From positions 248,001 to 312,000 of the forward strand of contig NZ_PTRA01000003.1 of the NCBI RefSeq assembly GCF_002943425.1: a stretch of DNA of 64,000 nucleotides, read 5' to 3'. Numbering within the stretch: the stretch's first letter is position 1; the number at the start of each line of letters is the position of its first letter. The DNA is from Siphonobacter curvatus (GTDB lineage Bacteria > Bacteroidota > Bacteroidia > Cytophagales > Spirosomataceae). Positions 44,648 through 54,178 of this stretch are shown piece by piece. Made by a program: the position numbers and the translations under genes. The notes under the pieces are model-generated. The model made no database searches. It saw only the letters and a list, made by a program, of their open reading frames with translations, and was not told the DNA's origin.

Positions 44648-45520
44648 TTATTTACCCGCCACGGGTACTACACTTTTCAAACCTACGGGAGCTTTCGGAG
44701 CTTCAAAATCGAAGATAGTCAAATACAAGGTCGTTTTCTTGGCTACATTTTTCGTATCCCGGTAGTTAATCTCCACGACATCGATAGTGCCTTTTCCGTT
44801 GGGAGCGTTACTGGAGGCATACGGTAACGAACCCGTCTTTTTATACTCCACGGGTTTATTCTGACCGTCGCGGAGTAAATCAAGATAGGTCGTCAGGTTT
44901 TCGTACTCTCCGGCCGGACTCGTTCCAACTTTAATGGGGGTAGCTTTGGTCGTACCATATTTGGCATCCGTCGCCGTACCCGCCAGTTGTAACAAAGGTT
45001 TCCGATTGGCCGGCGTGGGGAGTGGATTATTACAGGTCTCCACTTTCAGTTCGGCGGGTTTCATCCCCTGGGCAAAGGCCGCTTTGTAATCGCTGCAAGC
45101 TTTCTCCGTTTCACCCAGTAATTCATAGACCAGGGCCCGGTTGTAGTAAGCTTCGGCAAGTTTGCTATCGATTTTCAGGGCGGCCGAGAAATCGCTCAGG
45201 GCTCCGCGATAATCGGCTAGTTTCTTACGGGCGATCCCTCGGCTCACCATGGATTTCTTCGCATCCGGTTTAAAGGAAATGGCTTTGGTGAAATCCGTAA
45301 CCGCATCCTCGTACCGCCGTAAGAGTGCGTAGGCCATCCCCCGGCTCTGGCGTACGGGATAGTCGTCTTTCATGGCAATGGATTGATCGAACGACGTAAG
45401 GGCTTCGCGTACCTGACCAGCCTGGGCTTTCTTCAGGCCATCATCGAGTAAACTTTTGGCGTCCTGAGCGTACAGGGCCGAAGAAATAAGTACTAAACTA
45501 CCCATCAAAAAAGATTTCAT
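44648..45520 (-). CDS. Exported TPR protein with beta-rich C-terminal domain
   Basis: 290 residues from the ATG at 45520 (signal peptide MKSFLMGSLVLISSALYAQ); ATG at 45529 is also possible. Four to five TPR units in the first 150 residues (AQAGQVREALTSFDQSIAMK, YEDAVTDFTKAISFKPDAKK, YRGALSDFSAALKIDSKLAE). The C-terminal 130 residues (from TPANRKPLLQL) are beta-rich without a known motif. A possible -7 TAGCTTTG lies at 45554-45561, minus strand. Scaffold role in the envelope inferred; partner unknown. Confidence 0.75.
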   Translation of the reverse strand: MKSFLMGSLVLISSALYAQDAKSLLDDGLKKAQAGQVREALTSFDQSIAMKDDYPVRQSRGMAYALLRRYEDAVTDFTKAISFKPDAKKSMVSRGIARKKLADYRGALSDFSAALKIDSKLAEAYYNRALVYELLGETEKACSDYKAAFAQGMKPAELKVETCNNPLPTPANRKPLLQLAGTATDAKYGTTKATPIKVGTSPAGEYENLTTYLDLLRDGQNKPVEYKKTGSLPYASSNAPNGKGTIDVVEINYRDTKNVAKKTTLYLTIFDFEAPKAPVGLKSVVPVAGK

Positions 45521-45705
45521 ACGGATCATAAAGAAGGCTCGTAACTCAGGAGTCAAAGCTATAAACGGTGAGTAAAAAGGCTTTAGTGTAAACAACGCCA
45601 GGCTTCGCTTTCAGGTTTTTTTTATAGGTTTGTTCTTGAGCCACTTCTGTTGACTTCAGCCCTCTTCGTCAACGGTATCCAGAATTGATCCTTACCGCCA
45701 AGTCA

Positions 45706-46695
45706 ATGAAACCCGTTCGAAAAGTCCTTGCCACGCTGGCCCTAGGCATCGTTAGTATTATCACTAGTATTCTTATTTATCTACATCTGGCCTTGCCGCA
45801 GGTAGGAGCCCCGCCCAAGCTAAAGGTAAACGTAAGTCCCGAACGAATCCAACGGGGCAAATATCTGGCCCATCACGTATCCGTTTGTATGGATTGCCAT
45901 AGTACTCGCAATTTCCACAAATATTCGGGACCCATGCTTAGCAGTACGCTGGGAAAGGGAGGTCATGTATAGGGAGGTCATGTATTTAGTAAAGTGGATG
46001 GGTTCCCCGGAACGTTCTATTCGGACAATATCACCCCGGCAGCATTGAAAAACTGGACCGACGGCGAAATCTTCCGGGCCATCACGACGGGTGTCAGCAA
46101 AGACGGTCATGCCTTGTTTCCCGTCATGCCTTATCAGTATTATGGTCGCATGGATCCCCAAGACGTCTATGACATTATTGCTTACCTGCGAAGCATTCCC
46201 GCTCAGGAAAATGCGGTGCCCGAAAGTAAGGCTGATTTTCCTTTTAATTGGATGATCAATACCCTTCCCGAACCGGCAAGTCCTCAGCAACGCCCTGACG
46301 AATCGGATGAAGTAGCGTACGGAGCGTATTTGATCAATGCCGCTGGCTGTAAAGAATGCCATACCCGGGTAGAAAATGGGGAGATACGGGAAGAAGAGGC
46401 TTTTGCGGGTGGAAGAGCGTTCCCTGCAGAGCTGGGGGTATTGGTATCGGCTAACCTGACCCCTGACCCGGAGACGGGCTTGGGCCGCTGGACCCGCCAG
46501 GAATTCATTGCCCGCTTTAAGTCTTATGCCGATTCTACCTACGAACCGCGTTCGATCAATCCCGGTGATTTCCAGACCATCATGCCCTGGACCATGTACG
46601 GGGGCATGGAGGAAAAAGACCTGGGAGCCATGTATGCGTATCTGCAAACGCTTAAACCCGTCGTAAACGCTACTCAACGGTTTGTTCCGTATTAA
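45706..46695 (+). pseudogene. Diheme cytochrome c gene interrupted by a 15-bp tandem duplication
   Basis: Reading from the ATG at 45706, an N-terminal membrane segment (LATLALGIVSIITSILIYL) is followed by heme motif CMDCH, then an in-frame TAG at 45970-45972. The same frame continues directly after the stop to 46695 with a second heme motif CKECH and no other damage. The stop is created by an exact 15-bp tandem repeat (45956-45970 and 45971-45985); removing one copy restores an uninterrupted 324-codon frame. So the gene is nearly intact and was broken by one recent event. Probably an electron-transfer protein of the alcohol/aldehyde dehydrogenase cytochrome type. Confidence 0.85.
45956..45985 (+). 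repeat. 15-bp exact tandem duplication creating a stop codon
   Basis: Two identical adjacent copies of AGGGAGGTCATGTAT. The copy junction produces TAG at 45970-45972 in frame with the cytochrome c gene. Confidence 0.95.
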
Positions 46696-46739
46696 ATCAA
46701 TTGCCACCCGGTCCAGAAGCGGCCGGGTGGCAATTGATT
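46695..46739. terminator. Hairpin between converging cytochrome and small-protein genes
   Basis: 17-bp perfect arms (46695-46711 with 46723-46739), loop 11 nt. The left arm starts in the stop codon of the cytochrome gene (46693-46695). No T-run follows on either side. Confidence 0.6.
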
Positions 46740-46741
46740 AC

Positions 46742-46939
46742 TTAGGTGGTTCGGGTTTTGCGAACTTTCAGGCCGCGATTCTCGGCCCATTCTTTCGCTT
46801 TTTCCGTGGCAATCGCGATGGCGGAGTCTTCAGGCCGACCATCCGCCAACAGGGCGTTTGCAATATCAATTGCTTTTTTTCGAACCGGAGCCATGAAGTT
46901 TTTCAGAGAGTCCGGATAATTGGTTTTCGTCCAGGGCAT
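46742..46939 (-). CDS. Small conserved protein resembling the YdaT-type MPW...NYP family
   Basis: 65 residues, ATG at 46939. It begins MPWTKTNYPDSLKN and continues with KKAIDIANALLADGRPEDSA and IATEKAKEWAENRG. This pattern recurs in small proteins from many bacteria, for example the start of Bacillus YdaT-like proteins, and is also used as a short stress-related ORF; function unknown. It is soluble and basic at the end. The start and length fit the family well. Confidence 0.75.
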   Translation of the reverse strand: MPWTKTNYPDSLKNFMAPVRKKAIDIANALLADGRPEDSAIAIATEKAKEWAENRGLKVRKTRTT

Positions 46940-47084
46940 CGCTCTAGCAGGTTGGTTACGTAGACTGGCAGAAAAAGTTATACCATTTTTACCGGCTGAC
47001 GTATAGGTAAAGACTCCTTCCCAGTCAATAGATTTTTGTTCGCATTATTTAGGCTGTATATTCGAAGGTTAGAACGAGTAGCCC

Positions 47085-47690
47085 TTGACGAAAAGCCTGA
47101 CCCATACGGACGATACGGAACTTTGGATCGCCTTTAAAAAAGGTGATGTGCAGGCGTTTGAGCAAATTTACCGCAACCACTTCTCGATGCTGCTTTCCTA
47201 CGGCAAACGCATCTGCAATGATCCGGAGCTGGTGGAAGATGCCATTCAGGATGTATACGTGGAATTGTGGAAGCGACGGGAAAATTTGAAAAGTCTGCAT
47301 ACCATCAAATTTTACTTATTCCGAGTCTTACGCAACCGCCTGTATAACCTCCGGCAGGCGGATCTGCCCCTGGTAGCTGAAGATGACGAGGATAATCCCG
47401 AAGATAAATTTCAGGGGCTATATAGTCCGGCCATTGAAGCCAGCCTGATTGAGGAAGAAGTGACTTTCCAGCAAAATGCCCGATTAAAAAAAGCTTTGGA
47501 GGAACTGCCCAGCCGGCAGCGGGAAGCGATTATGCTCGCGTTCTATGATGAGTTCAGTACGGAGGAAATCGCGGGAATTATGGGAATCAACCAGCAATCC
47601 GTAAACAACCACCTGAACCGGGCGTATGGCTTACTACGTAAACTGCTGACGGACACCCTTCTAGTCGTATTGCTCTTCTACTTACGCTAA
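47085..47690 (+). CDS. ECF RNA polymerase sigma factor, FecI-like (PUL 2)
   Basis: 201 residues. The start must be TTG at 47085: the codon two before it is an in-frame TAG (47079-47081) and the next ATG falls inside region 2. Region 2: AFEQIYRNHFSMLLSYGKRI, PELVEDAIQDVYVELWKRRE; region 4: LPSRQREAIMLAFYDEFSTE, then MGINQQSVNNHLNRAYGLLR. The chain ends in a hydrophobic tail (LLVVLLFYLR). It should direct expression of the downstream susC/susD/DUF1080/cytochrome genes when FecR releases it. A TTG start suggests low translation, which would suit a regulator. Confidence 0.9.
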   Translation: MTKSLTHTDDTELWIAFKKGDVQAFEQIYRNHFSMLLSYGKRICNDPELVEDAIQDVYVELWKRRENLKSLHTIKFYLFRVLRNRLYNLRQADLPLVAEDDEDNPEDKFQGLYSPAIEASLIEEEVTFQQNARLKKALEELPSRQREAIMLAFYDEFSTEEIAGIMGINQQSVNNHLNRAYGLLRKLLTDTLLVVLLFYLR

Positions 47691-47821
47691 CGAAGCATTG
47701 CATTTCTGCGAGCTGAAGCTATCACCCCAGAGCTGCGAAGTACAATTAATAAAAAAAATAATTTAAAAACTGAGTTGAGGGGTGCGATTCGGCACTATCT
47801 CTCCTAGAAACGTTTGTCTGC

Positions 47822-48901
47822 ATGGACCAAAAGCCTGACTTACTACAAGAATTTATTGGTAATCCTTCGTTTCGGAAGTGGGTAAATGCCCCCGATGAGT
47901 CCACCGTGGCTTATTGGGAAAGCTATCAGCGGCAATACCCTGAACACGAAGCGGCAATCCGTCAGGCGGCTGCCGTAGTGCGTAGGCTTAAACAAGCGAG
48001 TATAGAACTCGCTCAGGTGGAAGCGGACCCCCAGAAAGAAGAAGAAATCTGGCAATCCCTTCGCCAGCAATTGTTCCCGGCACCCGTACGGCGTTCCTTC
48101 GCTTGGGGCTGGGCTGCCGCCGCCGCCGTAGTACTGGCCGTAGGTCTAGGCTGGTGGATGGTACAACCTTCACAGGCCCCGCAGCTGGCTCAGGTGATTG
48201 CTACGCCGCAATCGGATTCGGTTACCATTAGTAATACGCATACCAAACCCCGTCTGGTTTCCCTGCCCGATGGCAGTTCCGTTATTCTCCAAAAGGGCAG
48301 TAACCTTCGCTACGAAAATCCATTCCAGGCCCAAAACCGTATGGTTTCTCTGTCAGGAGAAGCCTATTTCGAAGTGGTACGCGACACCACTCGGCCCTTC
48401 TTAGTATACGCCAATGGGTTAGTCGCCCGGGTATTAGGAACTAGTTTCAACATTAAGGCTTACAGTCGAGATAATAATGTCACGCTAACCGTTCGTACGG
48501 GAAAGGTTTCCGTGTCTTCCCACCCGGTATTCGAGGCTGCCTCGAAGGAAGGGGAGGACCTGGTGCTGCAACCCAACGAACAGGTTGTTTTTGCCCGGAA
48601 AGAATCCCGCTTATTCCGGAGTCCAATCAATACACTGGCGGAGGCTAAAACCTTAGTACTCCGTCCCGTGAACCTAGTGTATAATGCGGTGCCCGTCAGT
48701 GAAGTAATTGCTGAGATCGAACGTACCTATGGGATTAAGGTCATTTTTCAGAACCCGTTGCTGAGCAATTGCCGCATTACGACCGATTTGAAAGAAGGAA
48801 CCCTTTCGCAGAAACTAGATATTATCTGTAAGACGATAGAAGCCAACTGGGCGGCTCAGGACAACTATGTTGCCGTGAGTGGCCGGGGCTGCCGACCTTA
48901 A
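47822..48901 (+). CDS. FecR-family anti-sigma factor (PUL 2)
   Basis: 359 residues. Cytoplasmic N-terminus, one membrane helix (WAAAAAVVLAVGLGWWMV, about residues 97-114), periplasmic FecR domain (SLPDGSSVILQKGSNLRYEN, SLSGEAYFEVVRD, VLGTSFNIKA) and C-terminal DUF4974 (PVNLVYNAVPVSEVIAEIER, ending CKTIEANWAAQDNYV). It restrains the TTG-start sigma factor 131 bp upstream and takes its signal from the STN domain of the SusC encoded next. Confidence 0.92.
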   Translation: MDQKPDLLQEFIGNPSFRKWVNAPDESTVAYWESYQRQYPEHEAAIRQAAAVVRRLKQASIELAQVEADPQKEEEIWQSLRQQLFPAPVRRSFAWGWAAAAAVVLAVGLGWWMVQPSQAPQLAQVIATPQSDSVTISNTHTKPRLVSLPDGSSVILQKGSNLRYENPFQAQNRMVSLSGEAYFEVVRDTTRPFLVYANGLVARVLGTSFNIKAYSRDNNVTLTVRTGKVSVSSHPVFEAASKEGEDLVLQPNEQVVFARKESRLFRSPINTLAEAKTLVLRPVNLVYNAVPVSEVIAEIERTYGIKVIFQNPLLSNCRITTDLKEGTLSQKLDIICKTIEANWAAQDNYVAVSGRGCRP

Positions 48902-48970
48902 ACATTTGAACTAAACCCTATACCATAACCCCTAACTGCCTTTTATGTCGTAACCCCCTTCTAAAGTAAA

Positions 48971-49002
48971 AAAGCCAGTGATGTCCTACCATCACTGACT
49001 TT
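48971..49002 (+). terminator. Hairpin between fecR and susC (PUL 2)
   Basis: 13-nt arms (48971-48983 with 48990-49002) with one mismatch and a 6-nt loop. It occupies the same position as 11960-11988 in PUL 1; no strong T-run follows. Confidence 0.45.
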
Positions 49003-49010
49003 CAAACAAT

Positions 49011-49056
49011 TCCCTCTGCCTAGCTTGTGCTCATCCGCCTCTAACGGATGCAGGGA
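49011..49056 (+). promoter_or_regulatory. Candidate structured leader element of susC (copy B)
   Basis: Outer stem TCCCT (49011-49015) with AGGGA (49052-49056) and inner stem CATCCG (49032-49037) with CGGATG (49045-49050) around CCTCTAA. The stems differ in sequence from copy A (11991-12022) but pair, and the loop string CTCTAAC is shared. It ends 40 nt before the susC ATG. Confidence 0.4.
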
Positions 49057-49096
49057 TTTATTTGCGTTTTTCTGTTAAAAAAACCATTTCAAATGT

Positions 49097-52000
49097 ATGA
49101 AAGAACCGTTATTCTCCAAAGAAATTGGGTGGAAGATCATGCGATTAACCGTACTCCAGCTTCTGATTGTTGCCTTCTTTACAAATGTCTCCGTCGCCCT
49201 TGATGGCCGAGCTCAGGAGTTCATGAATAAAAAGATCAGCATCGAGCTTCAAAATAAGAGTGTGAGTGAAGTACTATCCCAGCTGGAAAAAGCCGCGGGT
49301 GTTAAATTTTCCTATAGCCCTGACCTGATTCAATCGCAACGTTCGGTAACGCTGAACGCAGCGAATGAAAGCCTGAGCGTGGTGCTACAACGCTTGCTGC
49401 AACCCCTTCAAATTAAGTTTGAACTGGTGGGCAATCGCCTGATTCTGACGCGTGCCAACCGCCTGGAGCCTACGTTCATTGAGCGGTACATCACGCTGAT
49501 GATGCCCAGCAAAATTCAGGGCAATAAACCCCTGCTGACAGTTACGGGACAAGTAAAAGACGAAACCGGATCAGTAGTACCCAGCGTAACCATCCTGCTA
49601 AAAGGTACGCCGAACGTAGGTACAGTTACGAATGCCGAAGGTCGTTACTCCCTGAACGTACCCGATGGCAATGCCGTATTGGTATTCTCTTCCATTGGTT
49701 ACGAAAGCCAGGAAGTACCTGTAAACAACCAGACGACGATTGATGTAACGATGAAATCGGACATCAAGTCGCTCAACGAAGTCGTCGTCGTCGGTTACGG
49801 TACGCAGCGTCGGCAGGAAGTAACCTCGGCGGTATCGACAATCAAAACCGAAGACTTTAACCAGGGTGGTACGCGGAATGCATTGGACTTGATTCAGGGT
49901 AAAGTAGCGGGTTTGCAGATTACGCGTACGCAGGGTAACAACCCGAACTCTAGCCCGGCTATCCAGCTGCGGGGTATTGTTTCGATTAATGGAGATCTTT
50001 CACCCCTGGTCGTGATCGACGGTATTCCTGGCGGTAACTTGGATCTGCTGCAACAGGATGATATCGAATCCTTTGACGTACTGAAAGACGGTTCAGCGGC
50101 GGCTATCTATGGTACGCGGGGAAATGCTGGGGTAATTCTGGTGACGACGAAAAAAGGAAAAGGAGGCCCTCCAACCTTGACGTATTCTACCTATGCACAG
50201 CACGAAGTCGTAGCTAAACGCCCTCAGTTTTTAACCGCTGCGGATTGGCGGGCAGCCATGCAGGATCCAACGAACCCCAAAGCTAGTCAGATGCGGGATT
50301 TGGGGGCGAATACGGATTTTTACGATCTCATGCTCGATAAAGGCAATCTGAGTCATTACCATAACATGGCGCTTTCAGGAGGTAGCGGTGCGAATAGTAA
50401 TTACCGCGTTTCGATGTATTACAACGAAGCCAACCCGATTACGATTCAAAACTGGCGGAAGCAATTTGGTGGTCGTTTAAGCGTCTTCCAAAAGTCATTA
50501 AATAACCTGCTTTCGACGTCAGTGAACCTGGCGACCAACTTCAACAAGGCCAATTTACTGGGTGGAAACACGGGTGATTTTGAAAATGCACTGGGACGTA
50601 ACCCAACGCAACCTTTATTTGATCCTAACACGGGCCGTTACTTCGAAGAAGGATCTACCGTAAACCCCATTGGCCGCTTGAACCAAGAGAAGTTGACTCG
50701 GGATCAGCAAACGACTTCTGCCGACATCCGTTTTACGTTGGAACCCTTTAAAGGATTTAAAGCGAGTGCCTTCGGAGCCGTACAGCGGGATGTTTGGAAT
50801 GATAATGAGTACCGGAACCGGGATTCTCGTCGCTCGGTGCTGGATCAATTAAATGGTACGCCAATCGCTGGAACAGGTTACGCACGTAAGTACAATGAGA
50901 TCAGAAACTTGTCTACGTTCGAATCGACGCTCGAATACGAAACAAAATTCCACGAAGATCACGGTTTTAAAGCTTTAGCGGGTTACAGTTATCAGTATAA
51001 CGTGCGTTCGTGGTTTGAAGGAGCGAACAGTGGTTTCTTAAACGATCAGTTCCAGGAGAATAACTTAGGTGCGGGTAACTTCATCGCCTTGGGTAAATCT
51101 TCCCTGGGTAGCTTTAAAGAAGACAATACGCTGATTGCCTTCTTTGGACGTCTGAACTATGATTACAAAGGCAAATATATTGCTCAGTTCATTCTGCGTC
51201 GCGAAGGTTCATCCCGCTTTGGTGCCAATAACAAGTACGGTAATTTCCCCGCGGCTTCGGTGGGCTGGAACCTGGCTCAGGAGAACTTTATCAAGTCACT
51301 CAATGTCTTTGATGATTTAAAATTCCGGGTAGGATACGGGATCACGGGTAACCAGGGAATTCCGAACTATCGTTCACTGGTGCGTTTAAGTACGGGTAAC
51401 TTCTATTTGAACGACGATGGCGTCTGGCGTCAGACGTACGGACCGAGCAACAACCCCAACCCCAACCTTCGTTGGGAGCGTAAAGCCGAGTTAAACTTTG
51501 GTCTGGATTTTGCTCTTTTCAAAGGTCGTTTAACGGGGGCCTTCGATGTTTATAATCGTCGCACGAAAGACTTGCTGGGTAACTTTAACACTCAATTGCC
51601 TCCCTACATTCAGGCTACGCTGTTTACCAACGTAGGTACGATTGATAACAAAGGGGTAGAGTTAAGCCTGAGTGGCTCTGTCATCAAGAAGAAGGATTTC
51701 TCCTGGAGCATGGACGTCGTGGGTAGCACGCAGAAAAACCGCCTGGTTTCGCTGTCAAGTGATGTCTTCAAGGCTACGTTCCTAACGTTCGGTGGTATTG
51801 GTGGTACCGGTGCTTTAGGAGATGCGATCCGTACCATCGAAGGTGGTTCACTAGGTAGCTTCTACGGGAAGCGATTTGCCGGCTTTACGCCCGAAGGCAA
51901 ATGGTTGTTCTACAAAGCCTCTGGCGAAGCGGTAACCTCTGATAAGATCGTTGCCAACGAAGACTACACCTACATCGGTAATGGTATTCCGAAAGTGTAT

Positions 52001-52435
52001 CTATCCTGGAACAACCGTCTGCAGTACAAAAACTTCGATTTGACGGTCTTCTTCCGCAGTAAGCTGGGTTATGACATCCTGAACCTGCAACAGGTATTCT
52101 TCGGCAATAAAGTGTACTTGCCCACGAACGTCTTGAAAGATGCCCTGGGCCGTAACAACCAGATCAACGATGCGCTTCAGTATTCGGATTACTACCTCGA
52201 GCCGGGTGGATTTGTGAAGCTGGACAACGTAACGCTGGGTTATAACTGGCGATTCAACTCACCCGTAATCAAGAATCTGCGTATCTACGCTACGGGCCGT
52301 AACCTGTTGACGATCACGAAATACCGTGGTATGGATCCGGAAATCAATGATGTCGGACTGGATCCTGGTATCGACGGTCGTGGTTTCTATCCCCGTACGC
52401 AGTCGTACACGCTTGGTCTTAATGTTCAATTCTAA
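49097..52435 (+). CDS. SusC/RagA-type TonB-dependent outer-membrane receptor with STN domain (PUL 2)
   Basis: 1,112 residues. Order: signal region to about residue 40; STN domain (about 45-118: ISIELQNKSVSEVLSQLEKA, LSVVLQRLLQPLQIKFELVG); CarboxypepD_reg-like domain (about 147-222); SusC signature EVVVVGYG at 228-235; plug; barrel ending LGLNVQF. It imports a substrate across the outer membrane with SusD and signals through FecR. Downstream genes for a DUF1080 protein and a propeller-cytochrome suggest the substrate is a glycoside handled through 3-keto chemistry (inference). susD follows after 14 bp. Confidence 0.95.
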   Translation: MKEPLFSKEIGWKIMRLTVLQLLIVAFFTNVSVALDGRAQEFMNKKISIELQNKSVSEVLSQLEKAAGVKFSYSPDLIQSQRSVTLNAANESLSVVLQRLLQPLQIKFELVGNRLILTRANRLEPTFIERYITLMMPSKIQGNKPLLTVTGQVKDETGSVVPSVTILLKGTPNVGTVTNAEGRYSLNVPDGNAVLVFSSIGYESQEVPVNNQTTIDVTMKSDIKSLNEVVVVGYGTQRRQEVTSAVSTIKTEDFNQGGTRNALDLIQGKVAGLQITRTQGNNPNSSPAIQLRGIVSINGDLSPLVVIDGIPGGNLDLLQQDDIESFDVLKDGSAAAIYGTRGNAGVILVTTKKGKGGPPTLTYSTYAQHEVVAKRPQFLTAADWRAAMQDPTNPKASQMRDLGANTDFYDLMLDKGNLSHYHNMALSGGSGANSNYRVSMYYNEANPITIQNWRKQFGGRLSVFQKSLNNLLSTSVNLATNFNKANLLGGNTGDFENALGRNPTQPLFDPNTGRYFEEGSTVNPIGRLNQEKLTRDQQTTSADIRFTLEPFKGFKASAFGAVQRDVWNDNEYRNRDSRRSVLDQLNGTPIAGTGYARKYNEIRNLSTFESTLEYETKFHEDHGFKALAGYSYQYNVRSWFEGANSGFLNDQFQENNLGAGNFIALGKSSLGSFKEDNTLIAFFGRLNYDYKGKYIAQFILRREGSSRFGANNKYGNFPAASVGWNLAQENFIKSLNVFDDLKFRVGYGITGNQGIPNYRSLVRLSTGNFYLNDDGVWRQTYGPSNNPNPNLRWERKAELNFGLDFALFKGRLTGAFDVYNRRTKDLLGNFNTQLPPYIQATLFTNVGTIDNKGVELSLSGSVIKKKDFSWSMDVVGSTQKNRLVSLSSDVFKATFLTFGGIGGTGALGDAIRTIEGGSLGSFYGKRFAGFTPEGKWLFYKASGEAVTSDKIVANEDYTYIGNGIPKVYLSWNNRLQYKNFDLTVFFRSKLGYDILNLQQVFFGNKVYLPTNVLKDALGRNNQINDALQYSDYYLEPGGFVKLDNVTLGYNWRFNSPVIKNLRIYATGRNLLTITKYRGMDPEINDVGLDPGIDGRGFYPRTQSYTLGLNVQF

Positions 52436-52449
52436 TTTCGAACGCATTC

Positions 52450-54081
52450 ATGAAACGTTACTATAAAGGGCTGGTGTATGCTAGCTTGCTGGCGATTCTC
52501 TCGGGTACGAATGCCTGTACCAATCTGGACGAAACGCTGTATAATGAAATTGATGCTTCTGCATATTATAATAACCGTCAGGAAATTCTTTCAGCCGTAC
52601 TGCGTCCGTATACGCACGCCAACGCCTGGACGGCTCCGACGGGACAGAACGGTCACTGGCGGATTACCGAACTTTCGGCCGATCAGTTAGCCTGGCCACA
52701 AAAAGGTCGCCACGGCTACGATGATGCCCAGTGGATTCGTCTGCACGGTCATAGCTGGTCATATACCGAAAACACCGTGTGGAATCCTTACAGCCTAATG
52801 TTTACGGGGGTAGGTTTCTGTAACAATGCCCTAGGCGATTTTAGCCGCGTGGATTTCGCGAAAGCCGGGGTAAGTGAAGCGGAGAAGAATGCGTTCATTG
52901 CTGAACTGCGGGTGTTCCGGGCGTATCACTACATGAAGCTCATGGACATGTACGGTAATATTCCCATCGTAACCACGGTAGGAACGCCAACGAGTCCCGA
53001 GACGCGTCCCCGGGCCGAAGTCTTCGCTTTCGTGGAAAAGGAATTAACCGAAAGCGTTGATTTGCTGCCCAACCTGGAGAAAAAATACATTGGTCGGATT
53101 ACGAAAGCCGCTGGGTACTCCATGCTGGCTGAGCTGTACCTGAACGCCGAAGTATGGTCAGGGAAAGCTCGTTGGGATGAGTGTATTGCGGCTTGTGACA
53201 AGATCATCAGCGGTCAGACGGGAGGTCTAAACGGAGCTCCGGTATTGGATCAGGATCTGGTTTCTACCTACAACAATACGAACGATAACTCCAAAGAAAT
53301 CCTGTTTCAACTCGTATACGATGCTCAGTTGACACCCACGCGTTGTGGCTGGAGTGGTGACTTCTACCACTTCAACCAGCGGTTTATCTACGACGGTGAT
53401 GCTAACGGAAACAATGGGGTAGTGGTGATCCCATCCGCTTACGATGCCTTCAAGGATACGGATCTTCGCAAGAAACAGTGGTTTTTAATTGGCCCCCAAT
53501 TCTACGCGGCTGATCCTACCCGTCCGGTATTGGGTACGGAAGAATACAAAGATAAGCAACTCGTATTCGTGAAGGAAATCCGTCGGGCGAGTGAAAACGG
53601 AACGGCTTCTTCCATGATTACGGGTGAAGAAAACAGCGGTGCTCGTTTCAATAAGTACCGTCCGGGCCGTCAGTCCGAGACGAAGTACTGGAGCAACGAC
53701 TGGGCCTTGTACCGTCTGTCAGAAATCTATTACAACAAAGCCGAAGCCCTCATGCGGAAAAGCGGTGGTACGGCTACGGCTGAAGCCGTTAAACTGGTCA
53801 ACGATGTTCGCAAGCGGGCCTTCTCCGCCGCTGATTTCGAGAAAGAAGCCTACACGACGGCTACGCTGACGTTGGATGAAATGCTGGCCGAACGTGGTCG
53901 CGAGTTCATCTTCGAAGGCAAACGCCGGACGGATCTGATTCGCTTTGGCAAATTTGTGACCGCCAGCTGGTGGGATCACACGCCGAGCGGTGATCAAAAC
54001 AAAAACCTGTATCCGCTGCCGCAGCGTCAGTTGGCAGCGAACCCGAACCTGAAGCAAAACCCAGGTTATCCTGCTCAATAA
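52450..54081 (+). CDS. SusD/RagB-family nutrient-binding lipoprotein (PUL 2)
   Basis: 543 residues with signal peptide and lipobox region GTNAC. SusD helical packing: ELRVFRAYHYMKLMDMYGNI, AGYSMLAELYLNAEVWSGKA, LYRLSEIYYNKAEALMRKSG, and the end ERGREFIFEGKRRTDLIRFG with LYPLPQRQL. Surface partner of the SusC just upstream. Only about 100 bp separate its stop from the DUF1080 start, with no terminator visible, so the enzyme pair is probably in the same transcript. Confidence 0.93.
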   Translation: MKRYYKGLVYASLLAILSGTNACTNLDETLYNEIDASAYYNNRQEILSAVLRPYTHANAWTAPTGQNGHWRITELSADQLAWPQKGRHGYDDAQWIRLHGHSWSYTENTVWNPYSLMFTGVGFCNNALGDFSRVDFAKAGVSEAEKNAFIAELRVFRAYHYMKLMDMYGNIPIVTTVGTPTSPETRPRAEVFAFVEKELTESVDLLPNLEKKYIGRITKAAGYSMLAELYLNAEVWSGKARWDECIAACDKIISGQTGGLNGAPVLDQDLVSTYNNTNDNSKEILFQLVYDAQLTPTRCGWSGDFYHFNQRFIYDGDANGNNGVVVIPSAYDAFKDTDLRKKQWFLIGPQFYAADPTRPVLGTEEYKDKQLVFVKEIRRASENGTASSMITGEENSGARFNKYRPGRQSETKYWSNDWALYRLSEIYYNKAEALMRKSGGTATAEAVKLVNDVRKRAFSAADFEKEAYTTATLTLDEMLAERGREFIFEGKRRTDLIRFGKFVTASWWDHTPSGDQNKNLYPLPQRQLAANPNLKQNPGYPAQ

Positions 54082-54178
54082 GGGATTGATGGGAGGATTA
54101 ACGGACGGAGCAACGTATGCTACGAACGTTAATCCTCTTTTTTTCTACTTGCCGCCTTTTATTCAACATTTTACCATC

